From: Amoeboaphelidium protococcarum
Lineage: Eukaryota > Aphelidiomycota > Aphelidea
DNA: 64,000 bases
Direction: 5' to 3'
Assembly (NCBI GenBank): GCA_023515745.1
Contig: JALECJ010000003.1
Location: 377,001-441,000, forward strand
Shown here: piece by piece, positions 25,548-37,605 of the stretch
Position numbering within the stretch: the first letter of the stretch is position 1
Layout: each line of letters opens with the position of its first letter
Program-made: the position numbers and the translations under genes
Notes under the pieces: model-generated
Databases searched by the model: none
The model's input: only the letters and a program-made list of their open reading frames with translations
Told to the model about the DNA's origin: nothing

Positions 25548-27568
25548 ATGAAGAGAGTTGTGCGCATAGTAAAATTAATTTTTGTATTTTTGTATCTCAG
25601 AACTTAATTTATGAACTTGTAGGGATGTTCGAGTGCTTTCTGGGGCGACTCTATAACTGCCGCTTAGCAGTTGGTTGAAAGCGGATAGATTGACTATCTT
25701 GTCGCAGACTACCTGGCTGAAGTGACTATGGGCATCTTGGCAAAGAAGCGAAAGCATACAGCTGGTTCGAAGAAGTTGGGAGGTATAATATCACTATCAT
25801 TATTAATTGTCATTTACATGTCTTTTAATCATTATCTGTAGGCGCCGGTGTGGGTGGATATGTAAATGAGTTTGTCACGTTTGTGATTAAACCTCTGCTG
25901 CCGTTGATTGTGGAGCGAAAGATTAAAGTTGTGACAAATGCGGGTGGTCTCAATCCGGTTGGCTTAAAAGAGGCTATCGAAAGTTGTGCCTCAGACATGA
26001 ATCTAAATGTGGTGGTTGCCGCCGTACATGGAGATGACTTGATGCCGCGTTTAGCAGAGATTTAGTCTGAGAACTTGTTACAGCCGTTTACTCAAATGGA
26101 TGATGATCAGGCAGAGCAGGTGCCTTAAAATGTGAAAATAGAAAGTCTAAATGCTTACATTGGCGCCAAAGGTATTGGTAAAGCTCTAGATGCAGGTGCT
26201 TAGATTGTAGTTACTGGTCGATGTGTTGACAGTGCCCTTGTGCTGGGTCCTCTGTTGCATGAATTCAAATGGCAAATGGATCAGTTTGATCTCCTGGCTG
26301 CAGGCTCAGTCGCTGGCCATATTATCGAATGTGGATGTCAGGCTACGGGAGGTAATTTTACTGATTGGAAGTTGGCTGCCTACTCCAAGAATGGTGGATA
26401 CTCTAATATGGGGTATCCTATTGTTGAAGTGTCTCCGGATGGCTCTTTTGTCGTGACCAAGCCTGATAATACGGGTGGTATTGTCAGTACTTTATCAGTT
26501 GGTGAGTAGTTGGTGTACGAGATTGGAGATCCATCTCGGTACATATTGCCCGATGTTATTGTGGATTTCACTCAGGTGAAGATGAAGTAGGTGGGTGAGA
26601 ATCGTGTCCAGATTACTGGCTGCAGAGGATACGCACCTACGGATTCTTTGAAAGTAAGCGGAATCTATATGGATGGATACAAGATTACCGCTGAGCTTTT
26701 TCTGGCTGGACTGGAAGCTAAAGAAAAAGCTCTGGCTGTTGGTTATGCAATCATTGAGAAGGTGAAAGGTTTGCTGTAGAAATTCGGCCTGGATGACTTT
26801 AAAGGATACAGCGTAGAGGCTCTTGGCTGTGAGCACACGTATGGCCCCAATGTTAGCTCGGCATCGAATAGCAGGGAAGTTGTATTGCGTCTTACTGTGC
26901 ACCATGATCAGGCACAAGCTTTGAAGTTCTTTTTGGTTGAGATTGCCCCATCTGCTACGTGTATGGCCCCGGGTATTATTGGAGTTAGTTCTGGAAGACC
27001 GAGACCATAGGGGAATATGGTCCACTTTAGTAGCTTAATAAGGAAAGATTTCGTAAAGCCTATGGTTATTGTTGGATAAAAAGATACTTCCCAGGTTGCA
27101 TTCAAAAACTATGCAAGTATATAATAAACGCCACTGTATTAGAATGTGAATCAGTAGTTATCTATGCGCTCGCTAACTTAAACGATGAAGTAGATTGTGT
27201 ATGTTCCTCTGATAAAGCTTTGCGTTGCCAGAAGTGGAGATAAAGGTGATTCTGCTAATATTGGAGTTATAATTAGGAACGAGTTGTTATATGACTGGCT
27301 TCTAGCTGTGCTTACTGAGGATTTCGTTCACAGTCGATTTAAACATCTGATGGCCGCACATGGTAGAGTCAAGAGATATCAACTGCCTGGAATAAAAGCT
27401 GTGAATTTCTTAGTCACAAACTGTTTGGGTGGAGGAGGATTGAGCTCTCTCAATATTGACAGGTAGGGAAAATCTTACGCGTAATAGCTCCTATCTGCAA
27501 TGGTGCCTATTGATCATGGGATGCTGATGGAGTTTGAAAGTTAACGCTGCAGTCAATCTAAATTGTGA
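25548..27568 (+). CDS. AtuA-like acyclic terpene utilisation family protein (DUF1446)
   Basis: Three exons (25548-25568, 25623-25782, 25842-27568) with 54- and 59-bp introns, both ending in TGTAG; 635 residues. The splice joins MKRVVRI to GCSSAFWGDS, the family's N-terminal loop. Further signatures are DYLAEVTMGIL, NAGGLNP, VTGRCVDSALVLGPL, CGCQATGGNFTDW and CEHTYGPN. The C-terminal ~110 residues hold KLCVARSGDKGDSANIGV, the small second domain found fused in eukaryotic and many bacterial members. Bacterial AtuA takes part in citronellol/geraniol catabolism; the eukaryotic substrate is unknown, so the exact reaction is not assigned. The 7-codon first exon is inferred from splice signals and homology. 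Confidence 0.88.
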
Positions 27569-27837
27569 ATTTACTCTTGAAAGCTAATGTAATTTATTCC
27601 ATGCCATTACTTACTCTTCAGTTTCTTAATTTATTGTACTCAATAAGGGATGGGCTAAAATGCAGCCAAGAAATGCCACGTTTGACATTGGTCGCATGTC
27701 AAAATGTAACATCCACGTCACAGATCATGTGCACCAGTGTCACATTAGGCAATGTCTTACTTGTCACACAAGAGATGGTTTAATCTCGGATAATTTTTCA
27801 TTTTCAATTAAAAAGAACAGAAGCTGCAATAATAGAA

Positions 27838-29448
27838 ATGTATAGATCGTATAATAGCTTGAAATCATAGATCTAATTGTTGGTATTACTACTATTACCG
27901 CTAATCTGCGACGGCTCGCCTGTTTCAAACTCGAGACAATCTCGATCAATTTTGGATAATTTTCCGCTGGCAAATAGACATGGCAAGAGCGATAGTGGAA
28001 TAGCAGAGTAATAGTAATAGGATGTATAGCTAAAGTCTTCCCGGTCTTCAGAATCTATAGCATACGATAGCTTTTAGCCCGTTGGAGGTAGTCCAAATGG
28101 CGGCGCTGCGCTCACACAGTTAGAGTAGCGACTAAATCACGCTCGACTGCATGGGATTCCAAGAATCAGTGATAATGTTGATATTGAGTCTGTCCGCAGT
28201 CTGTCCAGTTATGATAGATTGGAATTGCCATCGCGACTTAGCATAAGTAGACGCAGCTCATCTGGTAGTATATCGTCAACAATGAGGATGCTGTCTAAAA
28301 GCGATCATATCGTGAAGTAGGCACTTGAACTGAAAACTGTTACTGAGCAGAGACAGTTGCTTTGGTCTGAATTTGTGACGCGGCAGTATAGTCGTGAGAT
28401 TAACGGTGAACAATACGTCACTATGTTTGAAGTCAACTTTGATCTCATGATGGAAAAGGCAAAGGAGGTTGACTCTGGGTTCAGGTAACAGCTGGTTGCC
28501 AACTTTAACCAATTTGGCTTGGAGCGAGGAGGTAGCTCACCTCTCATGGATGAAGGTCGGGGTGTTTTCTCTGACGAAGATTTGTAATGTGGACTTGATA
28601 CTGACGCGTCGTTTTGTAATTAGTAAATACGTAGCTTCATTAGTCAGCCATAGTTCAATGAATTGGACTGGTAGGAAATGCCGTTGTATTTCATTAGCGA
28701 TGCTTTGGATATCATCATTTGGAAAAATGATGAACAGCCAGACTTTTGCGCGCCTGATAATGCTTGGGAGTCTTGGATGAAATAGATTGTGGCCGAGAAG
28801 GAGAAGTCTTATGTTGGATGGGCTCAATACACTGGATAGCCGCTCAAGTTTTCACCATTAGAAGTCATCCTGGAGATGATGTCCAAATCGCGTTATTACT
28901 TACGAGGTAATGCTTAAAAATGGTACGCCGAAGGTGCTCTGGGTTGGGATCATTTTGCATAATTCGCCAAGGCTTTGGACAGAATGCAGTCCAACTTGGC
29001 AAAGCTAAACTTTCCATACAGAATTAAGGATTATGGTCGCTTCACATACAAGCAGTACTCTAAAATGTTTGTCGGTCCTTGTTAGCTAGGTATCTGTGAT
29101 GGTAGAGAGGCGATTATGCCTGAGCGGATGATTCAGTTTTATAAAAAGTTCATCAAGCACGGTGTGATTTAGTTTGCGACAGCTCTATCCCATGCTATTC
29201 CTCAGTTTTAGCGTAAGTACCGAGATGTTATGATGTAGCAGCCTTCAGAAGATGAAGCAAAGGACCTTTTAAGAAGCGCGTTGCGTATCATTAACATGAG
29301 TGAAAATCGGTTAGTACCTCGTATCAATGGCCAATCGTTATTCATGAACTTGATCGACTATGCTCGGAAGATTATGGATCGAGACGGCAGTGGGAACATT
29401 AAACTCTAGGCTAGAGTATGTAGCGCTTAGGATCAGAGAATGTATTGA
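27838..29448 (+). CDS. Orphan, probably secreted protein with one EF-hand-like loop
   Basis: 536 residues, one exon. ATG at 27838 is followed by a hydrophobic core (LLVLLLLPLICDG) that looks like a signal peptide or anchor. A low-complexity Ser/Arg/Gln region follows to about residue 175. The rest is a helical, aromatic-rich domain with many Trp/Tyr (WESWMKQIVAEKE, YYLRGNAQKWYAEGALGWD, FPYRIKDYGRFTYKQYSKMF). Near the C-terminus DRDGSGNIKLQ matches the first nine positions of a canonical Ca2+-binding EF-hand loop. The frame is open further upstream without TGA, so the start is chosen on the signal-like sequence. I recognise no family. Confidence 0.65.
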
Positions 29449-29653
29449 TGAAATAGAGTTTTTCTATACATATATAGTAGTTAAGATATTAATTTTGCAT
29501 TTTACATTGAGTGGCATGTTTACTCTGATCAAGTCTAATCTTCAAAGCTCCAAAAGCATTAAAACCTTAAATTGAAGGTGCACACACATAGATGATAATA
29601 AGATAACCAGATATAATAAAACATTCAATATTATAGAATTTCAAAGTATTAAA

Positions 29654-30829
29654 TCAACGCGGTAACGCATTCTGCTCTTCTGCAGCAGCTTAAGTGGATA
29701 CCTTAACACCTGGATTAATGACCAAATAGCCAGTCTTGACACCTTTCTCTTTGTCTTCTCCTTTCATAACTAGATATCCTTCTTTAACTAGATCCGATCT
29801 CGTATAATCAGAACTTTACTGCAGACTTTAATCAACATATAAACTAGCAGTAGGGCGATTATCGTCCACCACTTGAGTTTGAGGCGACACGCAAGGATCT
29901 GGACGCGCTGGCTCCAAAGAAGAACTTGACTGGGTACTGGATAGCTCCTGAAGCTGCTTCTGCAATCTCTCAGTCTCCATCATGTGCCATCGTAATTCAT
30001 CCTCGAGCGTGTCAGCAGCAGAAGACTGTACTTCAACCTTCTTCGCGGCCGGTGACGTTGATGGTTTGACAGTTTCATCAGACTCACGTTGAATGTTCAA
30101 ATCCTCCATCTTTTTATTTACATATTATTCTTACTGAGCTAATTCTTCCTACTTCAATTCTTCTTCAGTAGGCTCATACGATGTCTTTACACAAATTACG
30201 GGGATCTTGCAATGATGCGCTATATAGTCAGATACACTGCCAAGCAAGACGCGCTTCAACTTATTCTAACCACGCGACCCAATAATCAAAGCACTAGCAT
30301 TCAACTCCTCAGCCTTCCTAATTAGTTCATCACGCGGATCTCCTCTCATCACTACACCCTTTATCACAATCTTGAAGTCGGGGTCCATGGCACTCTTCAT
30401 CCCAAAGTGTTTCATCATCTTCTGACCATACAACTTGATCAGGGCATGAGCCTGCAAACGAGACTTCTCCTCAGCCTCACTGATGTATTCGCCAAAGTCC
30501 ATATAGCCATACGCACCAGGAACAAGAACAGGTTCACGCACAGTAGTCAGAACAACTAGATCATTTCCCTATGGACGTATGAAGTTGTGCATTGCCCATT
30601 CGAAGGCTTTATCTGATGCAATGCTGTTGTCCAATGCAATAAGAACAGTCCTGGCGAATCGAGGTGTCTAATTCATATCACCTTCCGTAATTCTGCACTA
30701 TCTTGGTTACAACGATGGAGAATGATTACCACCACCGTCAGAGGAAACGTGTTCGTCATAAGCCTCACCACTCATCACAATTCTCTAGCTGTCTTGACTT
30801 TGAGATACACTTGCGCCTGATGTCATCAT
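29654..30829 (-). CDS. Universal stress protein (UspA-type) domain with long C-terminal extension
   Basis: 391 residues; an in-frame TGA just upstream fixes ATG at 30829. The Usp fold covers about residues 50-210: TVLIALDNS opens beta-1, and IIGSRGQNKLKRVLLGS fits the ATP-binding pattern G-x2-G-x9-G-S. The stretch ends with IPVICVK. The N-terminal ~45 and C-terminal ~180 residues are hydrophilic; the C-terminal part has a predicted short coiled coil (LEDELRWHMMETERLQKQLQ) and Pro/Ser regions. Fungal Usp proteins with such extensions are known, usually of unknown role in stress. It is divergent from the SigF-like gene. Confidence 0.88.
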
Positions 30830-31354
30830 TTCGCAGTTTCAATACGTAACAATTAATTATGATTTTTGACCAGATGATATTGAAATACAAATTCTTTGAA
30901 AAAGGGGGATGGAGAATATTATAAAGCAATTCAGCACAGTATTACAAATAGTGGGTAAGTATTAGTAACGATAATGTGTCACCGCTATGATGGCTTGATG
31001 ATTCATACGCGTGCTTCCAACTCATTTCGAATTTCACATTTCTTTGGCTGAAACTATTGCAATTGAATGGTTGCTTTGCATAGTCCTAGCATTAATGATT
31101 TATCATTTAAGTTAGTTGAAAATAGACCAAGAGTAAATAATATAATACGCGTGATACGGGATAGTAATTCAAGTGGAAACTGTCTCTGAGTTTAAACATT
31201 GTGCAACGATCCATTAACGTGATTCACTTTGACAGCTTCGTTCGTTATTCACGCCGTGCTTATCACTGTGGACCATATGAATACTTAGTTATCACCCTTT
31301 TTACTTCAGCCTTTTTCAGCATTTTAAAATCGAATCTTATAAAAACAGCTCAAC
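30830..31354. promoter_or_regulatory. Divergent intergenic region, stress protein / SigF-like gene
   Basis: 525 bp with no ORF of note. Two ACGCGT hexamers lie 140 bp apart (31007-31012 and 31147-31152), both in tACGCGTg context. Presumed bidirectional promoter. Confidence 0.4.
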
Positions 31355-31999
31355 ATGCAGAATCCAGAGAATGAGGCACCTGGACATGTAAAGTCAATCT
31401 TGAGTGTGGACAGAAGGGCACAGGAGGAGTCGATGAAGTAGATTTACGCTCGCGACGCAGAGTTTCGTTACATTTGGCTGCATGCGTTCGGTCAGGGCGA
31501 GATTTTAAAACTTATGAAGTTGTGGTCTTATTGTCATCATGAACTGGTTCCTGAGATCCATCATGTTCATTTTGATGTAGAAAGACAAATTCTTACTGTT
31601 GAATTAACTGAACATTCAATCCCGTTGCTGGCCAGGTACATGCCTCGCTTACCGAATCCTTATGCTCAGAAGAATAAGACTTTACCATACGCGTCATTCA
31701 AGATATTTGTTAGCGCAAACTTTGAAATGGCCAAGACTCAGGATGGTTGGAAAGTGGTGAGATAGTAAGACTACTTTAGAAGTGATCCAATCTTTATTGT
31801 ACTTATTTGCGCAATCTATCTGTGTTTCGTAAGGCCTTGGCTACCTGCCATCAGTTTCCTGCCGCCTGTGAAACAGATTCTGCGCGATGAAACAATAATT
31901 TACGACGTTGTTCCCAACTTGGTCAAGCGTCTATTTACATTGATTGCGATCATTTATCTGAATGTAATTGATCTATTGATTAGTAGAATGGCACAGTGA
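31355..31999 (+). CDS. SigF-like NTF2-like membrane protein
   Basis: 214 residues, one exon. The N-terminal ~125 residues contain DAEFRYIWLHAF, a segment with HHVHFDVERQILTVEL and AKTQDGWKVVRQQDYF. These resemble the fungal SigF-like NTF2-like domain (D-x-x-F near the start, F-D-x-x-x-x-x-L-x-V strand and Gln-Gln-Asp-x-Y/F near the end). Two hydrophobic spans follow (IFIVLICAIYLCFV and LFTLIAIIYLNVIDLLI), as in that family. Function of the family is not established. The stop lies only 69 bp before the next start. Confidence 0.65.
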
Positions 32000-32068
32000 T
32001 TCTATATATATATAAAGATTTTGGCGTTCTTTTCTTCTTCTTTTGTATCTGATAATTTCATAACGATC

Positions 32069-33155
32069 ATGGTGAGCGAAAAGATGCCCGTGAAATTTGC
32101 CGTAATTGGCGGATCTGGAATATACCATGTGGATCATATGGAGCTGGTGGATGAAGTCTACCCATTAACTGTAATTTTTTTATTTTCCATCTTGCCATTA
32201 TTAATTACTTTTGTATGTAAATCTGTGTAGCCTTGGGGATATCCGTCAGACAAGATCAAGATTTGTAATCACTCTGAAGGTGGATTTCAGATTGCATTTC
32301 TGTCAAGACATGGCAAAGGTCACGTCTACAATCCATCAGAGGTTCCTTATCGCGCCAATATAGCTGCTTTGAAATCTTTAGGTGTTGAAGTAATTATTGC
32401 ATTCTCAGCGGTAATCTATTTCGTGTATCTCACGCGTTTCTTATTAAGTATGCTTGTCATTCACTTTTGTTATGTAGGTTGGCTCACTGAAGGAGCATAT
32501 TAAACCGATGGATTTTGTGCTTCCAAGTCAGTTGGTTGATAGAACTAAAGGTGTCCGTGATCACACATTTTTCGATAATGGAGTTGTGGCTCATGTCGGA
32601 TTTGGAGATCCTATCACGCAAGAGCTGAGCGATATGATTCTTCAAGTAGCCAAGTAGGATGGTGTAATGCGTCCGCACTCGGCTGAAGAGTAAATCACTA
32701 TACATTAGGATTGTACTTTGGTCGTGATGGAGGGCCCAGCATTTTCTACGCGTGCAGAATCCAATTTCTATCGCTCTGCTAATGGCCTGAATGCCGATGT
32801 CATCAACATGTCGTCCCTGCCGGAAGCAAAATTGGCCAGAGAAGCAGAGATATCATACGCTGTCGTCTGCATGGCCACTGATTATGATTGTTGGCGTGAG
32901 AGTGAGGAATCTGTCTCTGTAGAGGGAGTGATAAAAGTAATGCACCACAATTCCGATAATGCAAAGCGTCTTCTCTCTGCACTGTTAGACACCGTAGAGA
33001 GTAGAATGAAAGCCAACAACGGTCAGCTGCTGGCCGGCACTGGCCGTGGAGCGGTAATCAAGGGAAGTATGAAGCATGCTGTGATCACATCACCGCACCA
33101 CCGCAACGCAGATCAAGTCAAGAAACTTGATTACATTCTACCAGGATATTTTTGA
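32069..33155 (+). CDS. MTAP: S-methyl-5'-thioadenosine phosphorylase
   Basis: Three exons (32069-32170, 32231-32410, 32478-33155) with phase-0 introns of 60 and 67 bp; 319 residues. The enzyme phosphorolyses methylthioadenosine to adenine and methylthioribose-1-phosphate in methionine salvage. Recognised motifs are [10 protein letters not shown] (phosphate loop), [11 protein letters not shown] after [11 protein letters not shown], and MATDYDCW, the purine-site segment. The sequence aligns with eukaryotic MTAP/PNP-family trimers throughout. The C-terminal region after the [10 protein letters not shown] helix carries an insertion of ~30 residues not typical of human MTAP. Substrate assignment to MTA over inosine rests on the MATDYDCW segment and overall similarity. 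Confidence 0.92.
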
Positions 33156-33264
33156 ATAAAGTTTCTTTATTCCTAAAATTCAAAAATAATTTTTATAAAG
33201 CGCGTACTGAAGTTGTTGTTTTTTCCATTGGCGATTCTCTTTTCCCCGCAAACTGTATTTTGAA

Positions 33265-33703
33265 ATGACCTTTAGAACGGCACTTTTATCCGCTGTTGCA
33301 GGTGGAGTTACCTCTGTGCTGACTTATTAATATATTCATGAATAGTTACATCCTAGTGAATAATCATACGGGAATGATCAAACAACAAGTCAGCAATCAT
33401 TGACAAGTTAGATTTCGGAGACTTATCATAATGCATTAGCTATGGTTGGATAATCTTAGAGTGGCTCTCAGTCATTAAAGAAGAGTGTAAACGGCTTGTA
33501 TCTAGACAACTTCAAGGTACAATTTATATACACACGATATTGATCATTATAACTTCAGTGTGTATGTGTAGGTGTCTCAAGCTGATGCCGTGTCTTAGAA
33601 GCAGTCTGTGGACAAGGAGCTTGGTTATCAAGTGAGGCGATGGAAAGACGCCTGGAATACACAGATTTACAACTTGAGTGAACAACTTAATAAATACTTA
33701 TGA
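33265..33703 (+). CDS. Small N-anchored protein, possibly MICOS Mic12-like
   Basis: Two exons (33265-33516, 33572-33703), a 55-bp intron ending GTGTAG; 127 residues. It starts with a Gly/Ala-rich hydrophobic anchor (TALLSAVAGGVTSVLTYQYI), then a Gln/Ser-rich linker, then a C-terminal helix with RRWKDAWNTQIYNL. The layout (anchor, ~100-residue hydrophilic part, conserved W-N near the end) resembles fungal Mic12/Aim5 of the mitochondrial MICOS complex, but the similarity is weak and offered only as a possibility. Confidence 0.6.
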
Positions 33704-33913
33704 CTTTATTAATGGTACACCTTGGTCTTAGACTCTTTATATTTGGATAAGAGTGATAATAGGTGTGTAAAGTTGACAAAGTCTTCCTTCTCGTTCGATT
33801 CAAATCGTCGCGTGAGACAAAACTTCTATTTTTGACATGCAGCTTCTTTATTCATCTTTTCCCATCTTAAATCACATAAGGGAATATTTTTGAATAAAAT
33901 ATCTGAGATAAAA

Positions 33914-34519
33914 ATGCTAGCTGTTAGATACGCATGTGATCCTTGTATTAGAGGCCACAGAGCCTATAAGTGCCGTCACACTGATAGGACATTGCGTCCA
34001 GTGAGATAGAAAGGTCGACCTCAGACGCAGTGTGCAGAGTGTAAGAAGATTCGAAATAGATTTAATAACCACATCAAATGCACTCACTAAAATACATAAC
34101 AGTAACAATTATCATCAGATTAACAGTTACAGAGTGACGAAGTGGATCAATTTCCACAATTTGATAGTCCACAAATGATGGATGTTGACTAGATTGTGGA
34201 CGAGCTGTAGAATATCCCTGCTGAAACATTGATGTCGCGTGACTGTAGTTTGCATTTGGATTGTTCATGTCGAGGTGGAATATGTTGCGGTCCGTCATAT
34301 AATTTGTCATAGTAGCAGTAATGTGACTCTTGCTCAATATCTTGTACTTGCAGAAACAAGTTGTATTAAATGCCTTAATAGCAGGATCAACCGGTCTTAT
34401 CATCATAAATGAACATTGTGCAGGCCGTGCTCGATGCTCAGCGTTGCTCTTGTGGATGTTTCAAAAAGTTGTCAGACTGCAGCGACTGTCTCAAAGACGA
34501 TTGCTCTCTACTCACGTGA
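33914..34519 (+). CDS. Copper-fist transcription factor
   Basis: 201 residues, one exon. The N-terminus is a copper-fist DNA-binding domain: YACDPCIRGHRAYKCRH gives the C-x2-C-x8-C-x-H zinc site with the RGHR patch, followed by the KGRP minor-groove motif and the CAECK pair. Yeast Ace1, Mac1 and Cuf1 share this fold, which is fungal-specific as far as I know. A Gln-rich linker (mostly TAR) leads to a Cys-rich C-terminal region (CSCRGGICCG, CDSCSISCTC, CSCGCFKKLSDCSDC) that could bind Cu(I) clusters. It likely regulates copper uptake or detoxification genes. Activator or sensor type cannot be told apart from sequence alone. Confidence 0.9.
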
Positions 34520-34644
34520 AATTTTAAAGATTCATTCATTTAATGAAATAGTTTTTCATTTTATAGAATATATAGTTACTGTTCGAAAGGTGTTTTCTTC
34601 TTGGTGATTGATTGAGTTATTTTCGCCGATTGGCCAAGAGTGAA

Positions 34645-37503
34645 ATGTTGCAGCAACTGATCACTGATTAACTCAAGAGTGAGAATGCGTTGGTCATCGT
34701 AGCACCAGGTCTGGACATATTTGGCTCTATCTTGTAATGGATAATAGCGTGTATTAAAGTTAACTTGAGTTAATAGAATAACAATGAAGTGCCATTAGTA
34801 TTTCTGCTGAATGCATCAGATGAAGAAAATCAACTTATTCGAGACTCAATTCAATGTCATGGCTTGCGACAGAAGTAGGGTGAATTGTTCCGAGTAGTCG
34901 ACTCGACTCTCTCCGTTCAGGATCGACAGAAGCTGTATCTACGGGGTGGAGTGATCAGTGTTAGTACGCGATTTCTTGTAGTTGACTGGTTGAACGACCG
35001 CGTTCCGTATCCTCTAGTCTCCGGCGTAATTCTAATGCACGCGGACAAGTTGGCCAAAAGTCTAGAGGCGTCTTATGAGTCATTTGCGCTGAAACTGTTT
35101 CGCGAGTCTAATCAGGCCGGTTTCATAAAGGCTTTCAGTGACAGGCCGGAAGCTTTCGCGGCTGGTTTCAACCGATTGGAAAAGACGCTGCGGTATCTCC
35201 ATGTTGATCAAGTGTACTTTTACCCGCGATTTCATGTTCAGATTGTTTAATAATTGGAAGCAATAAGTATAGACATGCATGAATGTTAACAGCCAATGAC
35301 TGCTGCAATGAATCTGATTTAGCGCGCCCTGATTGACATTATGGATGGTCTCTTGCTGGAGATTCGGAGATCTAATCAAAATCTGGATGCGGAGATTCTG
35401 ACAGTGGAGAATGCTCTAAGTAAAGATTTTGATTTTTAGCTTCGACTCCTCTTAGATCCACAGTGGCACCGAGTATCTCCGCGAATGAAGAGAACCATAT
35501 CAGATCTGACAGAGATGAGAAAGTTGCTCAAGTATCTGGTGTAGTATGATTGCATTTCCTTTTGGGAGTACTTGGAGAATGCACTTCTCAGTGAAGGATT
35601 GAATAGGGATGGCTTTGTTAGTCCTTGGCTCACTATGGATGCTTCAGATACTCTGATAAAGTATGCAAGAGAACGCGTATATAAAGTCACTAATGGTGAT
35701 TCTGGAGTTAAGTAGTTGCAGACTGTTTTAGAGTTGAATCCAAAGTGGATTTTGGTTTAGGAATTGATCAAGGATTTATAAACTTTGAGTAGCGATATAT
35801 CAAGGCCACGCAGGATTCTGATTTTAGTGAATGATATCAAGACTTCATATTAATTGAAAGAGTTTTTGTGCTGTGATAGAGATGGGATTACAGATTAGAA
35901 TAAGCAAGGTTCAGATAATCATTATATGTAAAAGCTGTGGTCCAAGTATACTTATCGTTCATAATAAATGAAGACTCTGATTACAAAACTAAAATAGCAA
36001 TCTCCTAGTAATGATATGGCCTAATAACCGTCAGTTACTACAACATCTGGCAATGGCGAGTAGCAGCGATCATAACAAGCCATTGCACAGCCTGCTAGGA
36101 AGAGATAGCGTAGATAGAGAGGTGCTCATAATTAGCTGAGTGGAACAATACCAGCCGGTGATAAGAGTAAGAGCGCAGAGCTAAAGTTTGAGAGTATGCT
36201 TAATCAGATTTAGGAGGAGGGAATGCATACTTTAGAGGCTACAGATGACATGGACGATCTTTATGACGACTCCTTGCAAGCACCATAGACTGCTATTGGT
36301 GAATTGGCTATGATAAGCAACGACTCCACTCATATAGTTATTCAAGTGTATGATAACGACAATTATGGTATTGCGTAGTAGCATTTACAGGATTATCATC
36401 CAGACGCGGTTATCATGATGGACCCCAATCCGTAGTATATTCGTGAAATTGAAAGCTTTGCTCTACTGAATCCATCTCATAAACTGCAAGTGTATTTTGT
36501 CGTTTACGAACATTCTGTTGAAGAGTAGCGATATCTCACCACCATCAAGAAGGAGAAGCAGGCATTTGAGCGTTTGATCAGGGAGAAATCAATGCTATCT
36601 GTGCGCGAAGGAGATTTAAGAGTTCATCGAGAGGAGCTGTCTTCATCTAATGCTTTAGTAAATAGAAATAGAATTGGAGGTGGTTCATTGCAGTTGGATC
36701 TACCTGCATTGAATGTATCTGTGCCGCTAGCTGAGAGGCCATTGATAATTGTAGATATGCGCGAGTTTAGATCACAGTTGCCTGTTATACTTCACGCTAA
36801 TGGATTTCATGTTAGGCCTATCCAGATTGAAATTGGCGACTATATCCTTACTCCAAAGATTTGTGTTGAGCGTAAAAGTTTACCCGATCTGGTGGGCAGT
36901 ATTTAGTCGGGTAGATTATTTAGTTAGTTGGAAGCCATGTCGCTGCACTATGAGACTGTCATTCTACTGATTGAGTTTGATCCTGGCAAGTCGTTCTCGC
37001 TTCAAGATATAAAGATTCACACTACCGGCTCAAATGCTCAGTAGAGTACCGTCATCCAACGTTTGGTGTAATTTACGCTATAGTTCCCGAACATGAGAAT
37101 TGTTTGGTCAACATCTCCGCATGCAACTGCTGATATATTCAAGGATCTCAAGTCGAAATAACCGGATCCTGATGTAGAGGCTGTTATGCGCATTGGTGCA
37201 GACGTTTTTCTCTAATAACAGCCTTAGAATCACATTGAAAATGGTTCTAGTCGTACAGTGGACAATAATGACAATGGCGAGTCTGCGGCTAATTCAACGT
37301 CTCTGGAATTTAATGTGATCCCTGTTGATATGCTTCGTCTTATGCCTGGCTGCGAAGGACTCTCTTGGAAATATCTGGTAAATCAAGTTTAAGACTTAAA
37401 AGAGCTTTGCATGAAATCTCTGGCCGAATTATCAAGTATCTTGGGTAATGATGAAGGCGCTCGATAACTGCACAAGTTTCTTCATGATAGCTAGAACAAG
37501 TGA
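34645..37503 (+). CDS. XPF/ERCC4/Rad1 structure-specific DNA repair endonuclease
   Basis: Single exon of 952 residues. XPF-ERCC1 incises 5' of lesions in nucleotide excision repair. The C-terminal nuclease domain has D(M)RE near residue 703, GDYILTP at ~731 and the ERK catalytic core at 742-744 (CVERKSLPDLVGSI), then LIEFDPGKSFSL. A tandem helix-hairpin-helix follows (LRLMPGCEGLSWKYLVNQVQDL). The N-terminal helicase-like part keeps GVISVSTRFLVVDWL and the FAAGFNRLEKTLRYLHV segment but no Walker A lysine, as is normal for the degenerate XPF helicase. A Gln/Arg-rich linker with many TAR codons separates the two. Family call is firm. Confidence 0.94.
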
Positions 37504-37605
37504 ATGACATATACCTCTGTGAAATACATTGACTAATAAATGGGATGTTCAAATTAAATAAAAGTTCATGCGTTCTGACAGTTAAGTTTACAACGAGTAA
37601 GAATA

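Noticed and set aside
33798..33815. tRNA B-box-like sequence (cgttcgattcaaatcg)
   Set aside because: No matching acceptor stem, D-arm or anticodon stem could be drawn around it.
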